DNA from: Paraburkholderia flagellata
GTDB lineage: Bacteria > Pseudomonadota > Gammaproteobacteria > Burkholderiales > Burkholderiaceae
Direction: 5' to 3'
Assembly: GCF_021390645.1 (NCBI RefSeq)
Contig: NZ_JAJEJT010000003.1
Span: 62,001-126,000, forward strand
DNA length: 64,000 nucleotides
The position numbers and the translations under genes are program-made. The notes below the pieces were generated by a model. The model searched no databases. It had not been told where the DNA came from and worked only from the letters and a program-made list of their open reading frames with translations. Of the stretch, positions 54,864-63,903 are shown one piece after another; the first letter of the stretch is position 1, and every line of letters begins with the position of its first letter.

Positions 54864-54908
54864 GAAGGGCCGGTGCAGGAAATGGCGTAGCCGATGTACC
54901 GGTCCTTC
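54864..54908 (+). other. Inverted repeat after the pyrimidine operon
   Basis: GAAGGGCCGGT (54864-54874) pairs with ACCGGTCCTTC (54898-54908) at 10 of 11 positions, with a 23-base loop. There is no T-run. It may end or protect the operon mRNA; the long loop makes termination weak. Confidence 0.35.
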
Positions 54909-54995
54909 AGAGCGCGAATCCGCGATATTTGCGAACCGGTTTGAACCTATTTGCGTGGGATAAGAAAGGCGCCGCACAGGATCGGCGATCAATCA

Positions 54996-55775
54996 CTAGT
55001 CAAAAGAGCTTATTCTGAATCGTCTTTGATTAATTGTTTTATAGACGATGACAAATGGAGACTCGCTCAATATGGCACTGATCAGGGATTCGTTGTTGCA
55101 ATAGATTTCTTCGGGTCCAACGGTACGGACGGCATCCATGACTGAGTGATAGTCGCCGTTGAATTCCACACGACAATCCACCCTCCATTCCTCTTTCAGG
55201 TTCAACGGGTAGGCGGAATCGTCGATGGCCAATGTCTTTTTATAATGCTGGTCTTCCAGCAGTGCCGCTTCCGCCTTCACGAAATCATCGAGGCACTGTC
55301 GGCTGGTCACATACCGCTCCCATGGCAATACTGCGTGCACTGAAGAGCAGTCTTTGCAGTGATGCGCTTCCGTTCTACTGTTTGCGTGGTGTACCAGTGT
55401 CAGCACCCTGATGAAAGACTCGTCTTTAACAAAGGAGAGCAAATAATCGTGGCAATTGGCCAGCGTATGTCCCACACCGGCAACATCGTCCACGAGCAGG
55501 ATTCTCTTGCCTTCCTTGATGCAGGCGTCGACAAGCTCAAACACTTTCTTGTTATTGATTTCGGCCCTTGCTTCCTGGCGATCGTAGTGCACAAAGTCCA
55601 CGGGTAGGCCCAACATCTGCGAAAGCATCAGGGCAGGTATGGCGCCTCCGCGCAAGATGCCGAGTATCAAACCCACATTTTCTTGAACCAGTTGCTCTCT
55701 TTTAGACAGGCAAAAAGTTTCTATGTCGTCGTAGCCATAGAAGTAGACGGGGAGTCTGGTGAACTCAGTGTTCAT
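54996..55775 (-). CDS. Phosphoribosyltransferase-domain protein, atypical composition
   Basis: A 259-residue protein. The PRPP-binding motif is RILLVDDVAGVGHTLA, preceded by ILGILRGGAIPALMLSQMLG, as in type I phosphoribosyltransferases. A short cysteine pair (HHCKDCSSVHAV) and a longer C-terminal extension (about 150-259) are unusual. The gene is clearly poorer in G+C than its neighbours and uses A/T-ending codons, suggesting recent transfer. It lies 54 bases after a GST-like gene on the same strand. The acceptor base is unknown; the pyrimidine operon is convergent to it. Confidence 0.7.
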   Translation of the reverse strand: MNTEFTRLPVYFYGYDDIETFCLSKREQLVQENVGLILGILRGGAIPALMLSQMLGLPVDFVHYDRQEARAEINNKKVFELVDACIKEGKRILLVDDVAGVGHTLANCHDYLLSFVKDESFIRVLTLVHHANSRTEAHHCKDCSSVHAVLPWERYVTSRQCLDDFVKAEAALLEDQHYKKTLAIDDSAYPLNLKEEWRVDCRVEFNGDYHSVMDAVRTVGPEEIYCNNESLISAILSESPFVIVYKTINQRRFRISSFD

Positions 55776-55829
55776 CTAATTTTGCTCCATCTTAAGGACG
55801 AGAATTGAGCCAACGTGGCTTGACTTCAC

Positions 55830-56600
55830 CTACAGCGATAGCGGCAACGCAAGATGCCGCGCGTACATCAGATCGCGATGTTCAAGCAAAACAGGATCCA
55901 ACGCCGCGTCGGTCTCCGGATCCCGTGTTTCGAAAGCGGTCCTCACGCTCGCGTCCATTGGACACACGTCGTGCGGTAGCGGGCGGAGGAGCCCGAGAAC
56001 GCTGGCACTGTAGATATCGACCGCGGTCACTGTATTGCCGATGTAATACGCAGACCCTGCCTCCCGCTGCGCCTTCAAGCGCGCGCTCAGCATCACCAGC
56101 AAGGCCGTCACGCGGCCGGTCGCAGCCGCACCGGCCTGCGGACTGTACCCATACTTCTTGCCCAGATATTTCGCGACCCGGTCGGGGAAACCACCGCTAT
56201 TTTGCAACCCTGCATGAATCAACTGCAAACGGCGAGACCACCCCAAACCGCTCTCACCGCATAGTTCATGCGCGAGGCCGAAGGCCAGCGCACGCTCGGC
56301 GGGGTCAGCCGGCAGCAACGAAGGCGTGGGGACCAGGCGCTCCGCGAGCAGAAGAATCTCCGCCCAACCGCGGCGCGGGCGCTCCTGGCCGACCATGAGC
56401 ACAGGCGCGCTCAGTTCCCCGGCCCATTGCTTCAGTGTCTCGCTGTCGTAGGCGAGTCGCACGGCAGCCCACTCGATACCCTTGATATGCAGGATGCCCT
56501 TGGCCGCTTCGCTCCAGGGACTCGGAACGCCGCCGATCACGACCATGCGCAGGCCATCTCGCTGGACTGCTGTTTCGACATCGATATATTCGAGCGGCAT
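55830..56600 (-). CDS. Glutathione S-transferase-like protein
   Basis: A 256-residue protein. The N-terminal thioredoxin-like part (MVVIGGVPSPWSEAAKGILHI, then LSAPVLMVG) and the C-terminal helical part (GNTVTAVDIYSASVLGLLRP) fit the GST fold. The usual catalytic Ser/Cys position (SPWSEAAK) holds Ser. The substrate is unknown. It is the probable first gene before the phosphoribosyltransferase. Confidence 0.65.
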   Translation of the reverse strand: MPLEYIDVETAVQRDGLRMVVIGGVPSPWSEAAKGILHIKGIEWAAVRLAYDSETLKQWAGELSAPVLMVGQERPRRGWAEILLLAERLVPTPSLLPADPAERALAFGLAHELCGESGLGWSRRLQLIHAGLQNSGGFPDRVAKYLGKKYGYSPQAGAAATGRVTALLVMLSARLKAQREAGSAYYIGNTVTAVDIYSASVLGLLRPLPHDVCPMDASVRTAFETRDPETDAALDPVLLEHRDLMYARHLALPLSL

Positions 56601-56747
56601 CAGACTGCTCCCTCAAGGCTCAGTCCAGGTCGATTCCTGGACTACTTTGCGCGAACGCATCACTGTACGCTATGGGGCCGTCGTTCGAGCGACAGTTTCG
56701 GCAGTGACGCGAGCGAATAGCCCGGACCGAACGTCACGCCGAAAGCG

Positions 56748-57866
56748 TTATGGCGTGTGCGGCCCGCTGCCTTGCTTGAGCGTCGGATCGAGCAACGCAT
56801 TCTTTACGTTAAGTGAAGACGCTTGCCCGAGATTTGCGTAGTCTTTTGTGAGCCATACGTCCGCCACTTTGCGTCCGCGCTCGAACAGCGTTTTGAGCAA
56901 CGGCCAGGACGTGCTGCTCTTGGAGACGAAGCCGAACTGCGCGAGAAAGTCGTCGTCGCGAATCAGGTGAAACCGGACCGTCTTGTAGCCGCTTTTGCTC
57001 GCGGCCTCCTCGCCAACCGAATCGAGCACGCGGTTGACCGCTTCGATCGCGTTGATCTCCAGCACGACGGAAGCGTTGAAACCGATTTCGTTGAGCCTGT
57101 CCAGAATGCCGCGAGCGTTTTTCGGTGGCATGTCGTGACGCACGAACGGATTCACGAGGATCAGAATCAGGTCCTGCGCATGGGCAATCAGCGGCGCCAA
57201 AGGCGGATTGCCCAGATAGCCGCCATCCCAGTACGGCAAGCCGTTGACATCCACGGTGCGGAATTCGCTCGGCAGGCACGCGGAGGCGCGCAGCACCTCG
57301 ACGGAAATTTCGGGCTGCGTAAAGATGGCGCGTTCGTTGGTTCGTACGTTGGTCGCGCAAATGAAAAGCTGCGGAGCGCCGCTCTTCGTGTTGAGCGCAG
57401 AGAGATCCATTTCTGAAAGTGTGGAGCGGATCAGCGGGCCGAGCGGATCGCGATAGAGGGGGTTGTTGTAAGGCGAGGCGACGAGTCCCACGACCTCCGT
57501 GAAGATGGCACCGGGACTCCAGTCGATGTTCCAGCCGCCGAACGGCCCAGGCTCGGAAAAGCCGAAGAGTGCGTTGCCGGCCAGCGTCCCGGCGCGCGAT
57601 ACCGCTTCCCAGAAGGCGCGTAGCATCTCGCGGGCTTTCGTTGCGCCGCCATTGGCAAGGCCCGCAGCGCAGAGGGCTGCGTTGATTCCGCCCGCGCTCG
57701 CGCCGCTGATCGCTTCGACACTGAATGGCGTTCCCTGCGAAGTCGATTCGAGCAAGCGATCGAGCACGCCCCACGTGAAGGCGCCGTGCGAGCCTCCGCC
57801 CTGCAGGGCGAGCGCGACTTTGGGGCCGGACTGTTGCACGCCGCTCGGGGATTCCTCGATCGCCAT
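56748..57866 (-). CDS. Patatin-like phospholipase
   Basis: A 372-residue lipid acyl hydrolase. The oxyanion loop is ALQGGGSHGAFTWGVLD, the nucleophile elbow is GASAGG (GxSxG) and the catalytic Asp is in YWDGGYLGNPPL, so the Ser-Asp dyad is complete. No signal peptide is seen, so it is probably cytoplasmic or membrane-associated. In this genomic type such proteins have also been proposed to act on PHA granules or membranes; nothing here decides it. Confidence 0.88.
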   Translation of the reverse strand: MAIEESPSGVQQSGPKVALALQGGGSHGAFTWGVLDRLLESTSQGTPFSVEAISGASAGGINAALCAAGLANGGATKAREMLRAFWEAVSRAGTLAGNALFGFSEPGPFGGWNIDWSPGAIFTEVVGLVASPYNNPLYRDPLGPLIRSTLSEMDLSALNTKSGAPQLFICATNVRTNERAIFTQPEISVEVLRASACLPSEFRTVDVNGLPYWDGGYLGNPPLAPLIAHAQDLILILVNPFVRHDMPPKNARGILDRLNEIGFNASVVLEINAIEAVNRVLDSVGEEAASKSGYKTVRFHLIRDDDFLAQFGFVSKSSTSWPLLKTLFERGRKVADVWLTKDYANLGQASSLNVKNALLDPTLKQGSGPHTP

Positions 57867-57941
57867 GGCTCTTCTCTCGTCGTCATCGCGTTGCTGGCAA
57901 TCGTACGCGCGAGAGGCAATGCGCGTGCTGTGGATGGCGCG

Positions 57942-58505
57942 TCAGGAACTGGTGAGGACGGGCGGCGCCACTTTCAACGCTTGCGTCATCAGGGCCATCG
58001 CCACTCGTTCACCGGCCGGATCAGACGGAATACGCCCGTCGAGCGCCAGCGTCGCCAGGCCGTGAACCAGCCCCCAGCAGGCGAGCGCCCCCGCGTCGAC
58101 CCAATGCGGCGCCAGTTCCGCCACCCGTCGCGCCATCAACGTGTAAGCGCCCCGGCAGTCCTCGTGGGGCAGCGCGAGTCCTGCACCATCCGCGAACATC
58201 AGCCGGAACAGCGCAGGATGCGCGCGGGCGAAGCCAACGTAGGCGAGACCCTGCGCGGTGAGCGCTTCGCATGCGTCGTCGGCTTTGTCCGCGCGCGCGG
58301 CGTCTGCCTCAAGCATCGCAAAGCCTCTGAGCGCGACAGCGCCCATCAGCGCCGCCTTGTCCTCGAAATGACGATAGGGCGCCATCGCCGAAACACCGGC
58401 TGCCCGCGCAACGGCACGCAGGCTGACGTCGCTTTCGCCCTTTTCGAGCAAGGCCAGCGCGCAGTCAACCAGCCGGTCACGAAGGGACAATATCGAAACA
58501 ATCAT
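57942..58505 (-). CDS. TetR-family regulator of the DUF4188 gene
   Basis: A 187-residue repressor with a helix-turn-helix (LRAVARAAGVSAMAPYRHFE) and a TetR_C-like ligand domain. It is divergent from the DUF4188 gene with two matching palindromes between them, so it very likely represses that gene and itself. The inducer is unknown. Confidence 0.85.
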   Translation of the reverse strand: MIVSILSLRDRLVDCALALLEKGESDVSLRAVARAAGVSAMAPYRHFEDKAALMGAVALRGFAMLEADAARADKADDACEALTAQGLAYVGFARAHPALFRLMFADGAGLALPHEDCRGAYTLMARRVAELAPHWVDAGALACWGLVHGLATLALDGRIPSDPAGERVAMALMTQALKVAPPVLTSS

Positions 58506-58511
58506 CGCTGT

Positions 58512-58522
58512 TTACACTGTAA
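58512..58522. promoter_or_regulatory. TetR operator copy 1 (TTAC-N3-GTAA)
   Basis: TTACACTGTAA is a perfect palindrome with a 3-base centre, 7 bases before the TetR start codon. It shares TTAC/GTAA arms with the second copy. Confidence 0.65.
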
Positions 58523-58536
58523 TCATTCGGGCCTAT

Positions 58537-58551
58537 GCTTACAGCGTAAGC
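58537..58551. promoter_or_regulatory. TetR operator copy 2 (GCTTAC-N3-GTAAGC)
   Basis: GCTTACAGCGTAAGC is a perfect palindrome with 6-bp arms, 14 bases before the DUF4188 start. Its centre is 27 bases from that of copy 1. Confidence 0.75.
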
Positions 58552-58565
58552 AGCCTGGAGCCGCC

Positions 58566-59018
58566 ATGCAAGCCTCCGTCACCCGCAGGTCCGTCGACCT
58601 AAGCGCCTATCCGAATCTCGTGGTCATCATTCTGGGCTTTCGCGTGCGCCGGCTACGGGGTATCGCTACCTTATTCGGCATCGGCAAGGGCTTGCGGCAA
58701 ATCGAGTTGAACCCGCCGGCCGGATTGCTCTCGAGCGAGCAGTTCCTGTTCGCCCTCAATCATGTGGGTATCCGCCAGTATTGGCGTGACCTCGAAAGCC
58801 TTGAAGCTTTCACTCGCGGCGCGCCGCATTCGCGTTGGTGGGGGGAGTTCCTGCGCGACAGCGGCGGCGCGGGCTTCTGGCATGAAAGCTATAGCCGGCA
58901 GGGGATGGAGGCGGTTTATATCGACATGCCTGGTCCCGTGGGCTTCGACCGCTTCGCACCGGCGCGCGAGCCAACCGGACCTTTTATGAGCGCACGAAAG
59001 CGAATGGCGGCGGATTAG
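58566..59018 (+). CDS. DUF4188 (monooxygenase-like) protein
   Basis: A 150-residue protein matching the DUF4188 family, related to a fungal fumagillin-pathway monooxygenase. Conserved parts include YPNLVVIILGFRVRRLRGIA, GIRQYWRDLESLEAFTRGAP, HSRWWGEF and FWHESYSRQGMEAVYIDMPG. The enzymatic role is unproven in bacteria. It is under a divergent TetR with two operators, the pattern of a substrate-induced detoxifying enzyme. ATG 58566 is the only reasonable start, with GGAGCCGCC upstream. Confidence 0.8.
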   Translation: MQASVTRRSVDLSAYPNLVVIILGFRVRRLRGIATLFGIGKGLRQIELNPPAGLLSSEQFLFALNHVGIRQYWRDLESLEAFTRGAPHSRWWGEFLRDSGGAGFWHESYSRQGMEAVYIDMPGPVGFDRFAPAREPTGPFMSARKRMAAD

Positions 59019-59030
59019 ATTCGTGCCGAT

Positions 59031-61118
59031 TCAATTCGCGCTTAGACGTGCGCAAGCGGCATCCGGTGCGCCATGGTTATCAAACACCTCAATATCCTCG
59101 TGCAGAATGCGCCGGATTTCAAAAATCGCCTCTGGGGTTTCCTGAACACTATGTCCGGAAACGATCACCTTTTCCGAGAGCGCGCCATCGAGATGCGCAC
59201 TACGATAGGGGACGACCCCATCGTCGGAATCCTCGAGCGGGCCCGTCTCACGTCGCCTCGCAATAATCGAGTGGAAGCACACATCTGGGCTGATCGGCAG
59301 TCGTGAAATCGCCTGAATGATGGGATCGGTCTCCCGCAACTGTTCAATGCTGTTGGGCACGGCGATGGTCTTTCCCGCCCTCTGGGTGCTATCCGCGTTG
59401 GTGGCGGTCTGCAGCATCTCGTCGAGTTCCTTCAACAGCGCGAGCGGCAAGCGCACCAGGTTGGCGACCCAGCGGGAAAGTCGATTGCTCGCGAACGGCG
59501 TGCCGCGGTGTGGCGTGGCGATGAAGATCGCACGCTCGACCTGTGGCATTGGCGTAAAACGCAGCAGTCGATTGAGCCGCTCGTCGTCGCGGACGATGTC
59601 GACGCCTTCGGGCAGGTAGTTGTCGCGGATGGTGACCCATAGCACATCGTCGGAAGAAGAGACGAGCAGCCGGGCAAGTACACCGCCCATGCTGTGCCCA
59701 ATCAGCACCATGCCGTTCGAAGCGGGCAGCTCGCCTGCGGGATCGAAATGCGCGAGCGTCAGCTGCACTGCCTGGCGTATTCTCGCGAGGTTCACGAGAA
59801 TGGGCACGTTGGTCGGATAGTAGACCTGCCAGACCTGGAAATGCTCGCGAAGCATTTCGTCGCCCTGAATGTCGTTGGCGACGTTGACCCATGCCTCGGG
59901 ACTGCTGGCCAATCCATGCAGCATCAGAACGATGCGCCGCTCCGGGTCGAAGGGTTGCATCATGTAAATGCGTGGACGATCGATGCCCCGCGTGCGACCG
60001 AGCAGCGAACGCAAGGACTGCCTGGCAAAACCGGAGCGTGCGAGCCAGATGCCGTAGCCCGCACTGAAGTTGGCCGCGAGCGGCACGGTCTGGCCATTCA
60101 ACTCCACGCTCTCTACGCGATACGGATCGTAGGCGGAGAAGACCACGTTGTGCGAATCGAGCACTTGCTCGAGCGTGCCCTCGCCAAACGACAGCAGTGC
60201 TGTGACGTTCGGCGAGGGCATTTCATTGAACGCACGCGTGCCGGGGGCGAACCAGATGGGGGCGGCTGCGTTCGAATTCGCATTGCCTTCGGCAGTTGCC
60301 GCGCTGTTTTGCGCGCTGTTTTCAGTATCGCTGGCTGGGTCGGGCGCGGCGGCTTGCGTGACCGCAACCAGTTCCGCGCCCAGGCCGTCGCGCCGATAGA
60401 TATTGTGCAGTCCCGCGAATGACAGTCCCGCGGCCGGAATGACTTCGCTGAGTTCGCGTACACCCTCGGGCAGCCGGACTTCTCGCAGGTCGATATGAAT
60501 GGTCCAGCCTGCTATGAACTGCTTTTCCGGATCGCGGTTGCTGGTGTTCGTTTCATGCGCGCTGCGCAAGAACAGCGCGCCGGCAAGCTCCTGGACCGCA
60601 TAGTTGTAGTAGTCGCGAACCTGCGTCTGACGATCCTCGAATGCCCGTTCGCCTGCCGTGCGTTGACCGAAGAACAGAAAGGCGTACGCGTATCGCGCTG
60701 TCTTGAGCCACGAATCGAATTGAGCGTCGCTCCAGCCGGTGCCGGCAGGCGGCGTTTGCGCAAGCGCCATCTGGAGCGATAACTCCGCGAGGCTGGCCAG
60801 GCGCTGGTCGATATTGAGTCCACCGACGGTTGCGATCGTGTCGATACACGCTTGCGGCGCGCTCTGGCACGAACCTTCGTCGAGGGCCGCAACGCGCAAC
60901 GTGGCCTGTGTCGCCGCGCTCAACTGGCCGGTCGAAAGAATATCTCCGCGACGCATGGCAAAGTACTGCTGCGGACCGAGCGAGTTGACGCGCACCATCG
61001 CGCAGCCGGATAGCAGCGCGGCGGCGAGAAGGGCCAACACATGTGCCAATAGATTTGGCAACAGCGGATGTGGTAACAGCGGGCAACGCGACATGCGGGA
61101 TGTGTAAAGGCGCGTCAT
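59031..61118 (-). CDS. Lipoprotein alpha/beta-hydrolase (lipase-like)
   Basis: A 695-residue protein. The signal peptide ends in LLSGC, giving a lipid anchor; ATG 61118 or 61094 are both possible starts. Residues about 35-380 are a helical, Ala-rich domain without a known name. The C-terminal alpha/beta-hydrolase has IVLMLHGLASSPEAW, the nucleophile GHSMGGVLARLL, an Asp in DSDDGVVPYRSA and a His in VSGHSVQETP, so the triad is complete. It is probably an outer-membrane or periplasmic lipase/esterase. It is convergent with the DUF4188 gene. Confidence 0.82.
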   Translation of the reverse strand: MTRLYTSRMSRCPLLPHPLLPNLLAHVLALLAAALLSGCAMVRVNSLGPQQYFAMRRGDILSTGQLSAATQATLRVAALDEGSCQSAPQACIDTIATVGGLNIDQRLASLAELSLQMALAQTPPAGTGWSDAQFDSWLKTARYAYAFLFFGQRTAGERAFEDRQTQVRDYYNYAVQELAGALFLRSAHETNTSNRDPEKQFIAGWTIHIDLREVRLPEGVRELSEVIPAAGLSFAGLHNIYRRDGLGAELVAVTQAAAPDPASDTENSAQNSAATAEGNANSNAAAPIWFAPGTRAFNEMPSPNVTALLSFGEGTLEQVLDSHNVVFSAYDPYRVESVELNGQTVPLAANFSAGYGIWLARSGFARQSLRSLLGRTRGIDRPRIYMMQPFDPERRIVLMLHGLASSPEAWVNVANDIQGDEMLREHFQVWQVYYPTNVPILVNLARIRQAVQLTLAHFDPAGELPASNGMVLIGHSMGGVLARLLVSSSDDVLWVTIRDNYLPEGVDIVRDDERLNRLLRFTPMPQVERAIFIATPHRGTPFASNRLSRWVANLVRLPLALLKELDEMLQTATNADSTQRAGKTIAVPNSIEQLRETDPIIQAISRLPISPDVCFHSIIARRRETGPLEDSDDGVVPYRSAHLDGALSEKVIVSGHSVQETPEAIFEIRRILHEDIEVFDNHGAPDAACARLSAN

Positions 61119-61318
61119 GAAAGATTCAGGCCATTCGCGCATGAGCGTGTGGCGAAATGGGGACGGCGCAGCGCCGTGGAGCAGATCGATATATACCAGT
61201 CTGATCTGGATCGCGTGCGCACGGTGATGCGCGGCGCACAGGTATGCGCTTTCCTGGGTTGACTGGCGCCCCTGGCATCAACAGACTCTAGTCATCGTCG
61301 ATCCACGCGGGAGCTAAC

Positions 61319-62956
61319 TTGGCCAACCCGGATCTTGTTGAAAGCGAGCTGAAGGGCGCGCACGTCGTCGCTGCGCAGGCGACCCCGTGCGACGAACTCG
61401 TTATCCGCACGCAACCCACCACAGTCGACCGTCCGTGCCGGCGCAAGCGCCTCGCGCTCGCGGCGACGATTCTGGGCTCGAGCATGGCGTTCATCGACGG
61501 CTCAGTCGTCAATGTCGCACTGCCTTCCATCCAGAGCGAACTCGCTGCGAGCGTCGCGGCGATGCAATGGATCGTCAACGCGTATCTCCTCTTTCTCGGG
61601 TCCCTCGTGCTGGTCGGCGGGTCGATGGGGGACAAGCTCGGCCGCCGCACGGTGTTTGTCGCGGGCATCGCGCTTTTTACGCTGGCGTCGGCCGCTTGCG
61701 GCCTGGCGCCGAATGCGGCTGCGCTGATCGCCGCGCGCGCGGTGCAAGGCATCGGCGCGGCACTGCTCGTACCCAGCAGTCTCGCGATCATCGGCGCGGT
61801 GTTCGACGACGAAGCGCGCGGACGGGCGATCGGCACCTGGGCCGGCTTTGGCGCGATCACGTCGGCGGTGGGGCCCGTGGCGGGCGGCTGGCTCGTCGAT
61901 GCATTTTCGTGGCGCGCGATCTTCTTCCTGAATGTCCCGCTTGCCGCGCTTACGATCGCGCTCGCGATTACATCTGTGCCCAACAGCCATAAGGTCGATG
62001 CGCCCGGGCAGCTCGACTGGCCCGGCTCGCTGGCGGCGGCAGGGGGACTCGCCGCGCTCACGTTCGGCCTGACGCAGGCGTCGGCGCGTGGCTTCCAGCA
62101 TCCGCTCGTATTGGGCGCGATTGGCGTCGGCGTGATCGTGCTCGCCGCATTCGTGATGATCGAAGCACACAGCGCCAGCCCGATGATGCCGCTCGATGTG
62201 TTCCGCTCGCGCGATTTCACCGGCGCGAATCTCGTCACATTGCTGCTTTACTTCGGGCTCGGCGGCGCATTCTTCTTCTTGCCTTTCACGCTGGTCCGCG
62301 CGCATGGCTACACCGCGACCGAAGCGGGTGCGGCGCTACTGCCGGTGCCTGTCATCATCGGTTTGCTATCGCGCTTCACCGGCGGATTGACGAGCCGCTT
62401 CGGCTCACGGGCGTTGCTGACCGTTGGGCCGTGCGTTGCCGGAATCGGATTCACGCTATTGGCATTGCCGTTCGTGCGCGGCGGCTATTGGACCGGATTC
62501 TTCCCTGCGCTCGCGGTGCTTGGGCTCGGAATGACGATTACCGTCGCGCCGCTCACCACGACCGTGATGGGCTCGGTGTCGAGCGAGCGCACGGGCGTCG
62601 CGTCCGGCATCAACAATGCCGTTGCGCGCGTGGCGAGCCTGCTGGCGGTTGCGGTGCTTGGCATCGTGTTCGTGTGGTCGCATCACGCAGCGCTATCGGT
62701 GCGCCTCGACGCGTTACACGTCCCGCAGGACGCGCGCGCGACGGCGCAGTTGCTGGAGCCCGACGAGCGAGGCGGAACGAGATCGGGCGACACCCATGGG
62801 CAGCACGGGACATTGATGGAGCGCGCGCAAGCGGACGCCATGATCGATGCGCTGCGCGCCATCGCCGCTGTGTCCGCCGCGTGTGCGTTTGCTGGCGCGG
62901 GTATTGCGGCGGCAGTCATACAGTCGCGAAAACGCGCTGCAAACGTTTGCACCTAG
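61319..62956 (+). CDS. MFS exporter, DHA2 (EmrB/QacA) family
   Basis: A 545-residue drug exporter with about 14 helices. Helix 1 has MAFIDGSVVNVALPSIQSEL and helix 4 the GRAVQGIGAALLVPSSLAI-like motif of the DHA2 family, with the loop GSMGDKLGRRTVFVAG between them. TTG 61319, with GGGAG upstream, is the likely start because no ATG occurs before residue 56. It probably exports toxic compounds; the substrate is unknown. Confidence 0.88.
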   Translation: MANPDLVESELKGAHVVAAQATPCDELVIRTQPTTVDRPCRRKRLALAATILGSSMAFIDGSVVNVALPSIQSELAASVAAMQWIVNAYLLFLGSLVLVGGSMGDKLGRRTVFVAGIALFTLASAACGLAPNAAALIAARAVQGIGAALLVPSSLAIIGAVFDDEARGRAIGTWAGFGAITSAVGPVAGGWLVDAFSWRAIFFLNVPLAALTIALAITSVPNSHKVDAPGQLDWPGSLAAAGGLAALTFGLTQASARGFQHPLVLGAIGVGVIVLAAFVMIEAHSASPMMPLDVFRSRDFTGANLVTLLLYFGLGGAFFFLPFTLVRAHGYTATEAGAALLPVPVIIGLLSRFTGGLTSRFGSRALLTVGPCVAGIGFTLLALPFVRGGYWTGFFPALAVLGLGMTITVAPLTTTVMGSVSSERTGVASGINNAVARVASLLAVAVLGIVFVWSHHAALSVRLDALHVPQDARATAQLLEPDERGGTRSGDTHGQHGTLMERAQADAMIDALRAIAAVSAACAFAGAGIAAAVIQSRKRAANVCT

Positions 62957-63247
62957 AAGATTTCGCAGTAATTGCACTTTGGCACGAACATTTCGCAAAT
63001 TCACGCAGATTTATACACGCGCGAAATAAAAGCAAAAGCGGCCGGATTCATTTTTCGGATTCGGGGAAGTGGAAACGAACGACTGCGATACTGCATCGGC
63101 ATCAGGTGCGCCGGGCGAAGAAACGCAGCCGCTTCGCCTTGAAGTGACGTGAGGCTAGCCCGGTTTTCGTTTCTGTTGTCCAGGCTAATGAGTGTGGTCC
63201 GCGTTAAATCTGCGTGCCCCTTTTTCGCGCAAACGTTTTCGCATTTG

Positions 63248-63269
63248 ATTTGTCGCGCAGGCGTGACAA
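63248..63269. promoter_or_regulatory. Inverted repeat upstream of the bcsD promoter
   Basis: TTTGTCGCGC and GCGTGACAAA are inverted repeats (9 of 10 paired positions) separated by AG. It is centred about 60 bases before the -10 box, and a further GACAAA copy is at 63282-63287. It is a candidate activator site. Confidence 0.5.
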
Positions 63270-63318
63270 ATTGAGTGATTCAGACAAATTAAAAAATAAA
63301 CACGGCGAGAATAATACG

Positions 63319-63324
63319 TATAAT
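63319..63324 (+). promoter_or_regulatory. Consensus -10 box upstream of bcsD
   Basis: TATAAT matches the sigma-70 -10 consensus perfectly. The region 17 bases upstream lacks a -35 match, which fits a promoter that depends on an activator. Confidence 0.45.
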
Positions 63325-63474
63325 CCGCCGCGCATCAGTTGATCTGACGTTCTTCCGGAATCACCTGCAAGGAATGCCTGCGCTTGACGCCGGTCATCGC
63401 ACGGGTGGTGACCTGGCCGCTTCTGCAAGTTCTGTTGACCCTATGCGCCTCCTTTCCGGGCGCATGACTATGTG

Positions 63475-63903
63475 ATGAATTCCATGCCAGCACCGCAATG
63501 GCGTCCGTTCGTGTCGTTCCTCACGCAAGAGTTGACACAGAACCTGACGCCCAGGTTTCTGACCCAGCTCATGCGTGCCGCGGGCGGCCAATTCGCCCGT
63601 CAATATGCGCTTGCCGAGGCGGGCACCGTGGCCGCGATGCGCGAGGCCATGAATCAGGTTTGGGGCGAGCTGGGCTGGGGCCAGGTCGAGATACGCGAGG
63701 CTCAGGACTGGCTGGTGCTCACGCACTACCAGGCGCCGCTCAAGGCCGTATTCGGCGCGGAGAACGTGACTTGGGCCGGGGCTTTCCTCGAGGGCGCCTA
63801 TGAAGCATGGATGCACCAGTTGGGCGCCGATTCGCAGCTGCGAATGACCACGGCAAGTCCTGCGGATGCGTCGGGAACGATGGTTTTCCTGTTCGGTAAG
63901 TAG
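63475..63903 (+). CDS. bcsD: Cellulose biosynthesis protein BcsD
   Basis: A 142-residue protein similar to BcsD, the periplasmic subunit that organises cellulose chain export. It shows the expected SFLTQELTQNLTPRFLTQLM, then LGWGQVEIREAQDWLVLTH and GAFLEGAYEAWMHQLGADSQ. ATG 63475 or 63484 could be the start; neither has a strong ribosome site. It is probably the first gene of a bcs operon continuing beyond 64000. Confidence 0.75.
   Translation: MNSMPAPQWRPFVSFLTQELTQNLTPRFLTQLMRAAGGQFARQYALAEAGTVAAMREAMNQVWGELGWGQVEIREAQDWLVLTHYQAPLKAVFGAENVTWAGAFLEGAYEAWMHQLGADSQLRMTTASPADASGTMVFLFGK

Larger units (their letters stand above)
62957..63474. other. Long upstream region of bcsD
   Basis: About 520 bases without a convincing gene. 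It contains a 22-base inverted repeat at 63248-63269 and a consensus TATAAT at 63319-63324, about 150 bases before bcsD. It is more AT-rich than the genes around it. Confidence 0.6.
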
